A DNA stretch of 64,000 nucleotides, from assembly GCA_964429805.1 (NCBI GenBank), contig CAYSDH010000008.1:11586-75585 (forward strand), given 5' to 3'. Source of the stretch: CAYSDH01 sp964429805 (GTDB lineage Bacteria > Bacteroidota > Bacteroidia > Flavobacteriales_D > JABDKJ01). Made by a program: the position numbers and the translations under genes. The notes under the pieces are model-generated. The model was given only the letters and a program-made list of their open reading frames with translations. It searched no databases and was not told the origin of the DNA. Below are positions 63,726 through 64,000 of the stretch, piece by piece (within the stretch, counting starts at the first letter, position 1; each line of letters starts with the position of its first letter).

Positions 63726-64000
63726 GATTTATCGCTTTACTGTCACTGAATCTTCAAGCAGACGGATTACGAAATTCTAAAATAGTGTATTGTTAGTGAA
63801 GTAAACGGTCACGTACACTTAAAATAACCTTGTCATCAACGCTATGTACAATCAAGGCTGTGATTTTCACTTGCAATGCAGTCAAAATCTGAAATCCAGC
63901 GGCACCCGTTTTATCGTATACACAAGTGTGGCGCAATCACATGACACATCCTTTGAGCAGAGAAAGTCTCTGAGTCTTAGGCTAAAGTCACGATATTTGT

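Overview
The window looks like a draft-assembly piece (two 10-N gaps, three single-base frameshifts in otherwise intact genes) of a Bacteroidota chromosome, probably from an aquatic, polysaccharide-degrading member. The evidence is seven proteins with C-terminal type IX secretion (T9SS) sorting domains, TonB-dependent receptors with N-terminal carboxypeptidase-regulatory domains, several lipoproteins, and promoters of the Bacteroidota type (TAnnTTTG). The genus cannot be fixed from the sequence. No stretch longer than 300 bases lacks a gene.

Layout. 1-968: the end of a DUF58-like gene and a DUF4395-rhodanese membrane protein. 980-12900: an eight-gene minus-strand glycan operon. It encodes a Nudix-type regulator, a clan-A glycosidase, an SSS sodium/sugar symporter, two unrelated outer-membrane barrels, a frameshifted lipoprotein, a CBM9-like lipoprotein and a GH3 beta-glucosidase, with no SusC/SusD pair. 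A palindromic operator sits in its promoter, between it and a divergent secreted protein with two glucan-binding-like modules (13007-14005). 13967-18511: DUF4126 protein, a repeat-rich secreted protein, yidD, aroQ and a XerC/D recombinase. 18493-24734: a membrane glycosyltransferase cluster followed by a polyferredoxin and flavoprotein pair. 24859-27821: a secreted cupredoxin and a small Crp / nitroreductase / DJ-1 stress cluster.

28023-36734: a GH113-like glycosidase, a T9SS protein, a TonB receptor pair, a methylglyoxal synthase-fold protein lacking the usual catalytic Asp, a TPMT-type methyltransferase, a PyrR-like phosphoribosyltransferase, shikimate kinase and a GNAT-like protein. 36810-38282: tRNA-Lys(TTT) and tRNA-Leu(GAG), each with a recognisable promoter and terminator. 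37064-49037: two more T9SS proteins, lpdA, a prohibitin-like protein, a VWA-like membrane protein, fabG, a small outer-membrane barrel, sucD and mnmE. 49119-54688: a di-haem lipoprotein, an FG-GAP/UnbV secreted protein, DinB, VOC and YjdM proteins and a GT2 enzyme.

54835-56694: a PL6 alginate-lyase-like gene fused to a cupredoxin and a dockerin-like tail, broken by two compensating frameshifts. 56907-60299: a His-rich protein, an acidic lipoprotein and a TonB receptor, probably for metal uptake. 60427-62258: three orphan genes in one orientation separated by paralogous imperfect palindromes bounded by CTACAAC/GTTGTAG, resembling a mobile gene-cassette array. 62289-63725: an aldehyde dehydrogenase; 63726-64000 shows nothing recognisable.

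The strongest candidates for something undescribed are the SusCD-free glycan operon with its operator, the attC-like cassette array, and the PL6-cupredoxin-dockerin gene.
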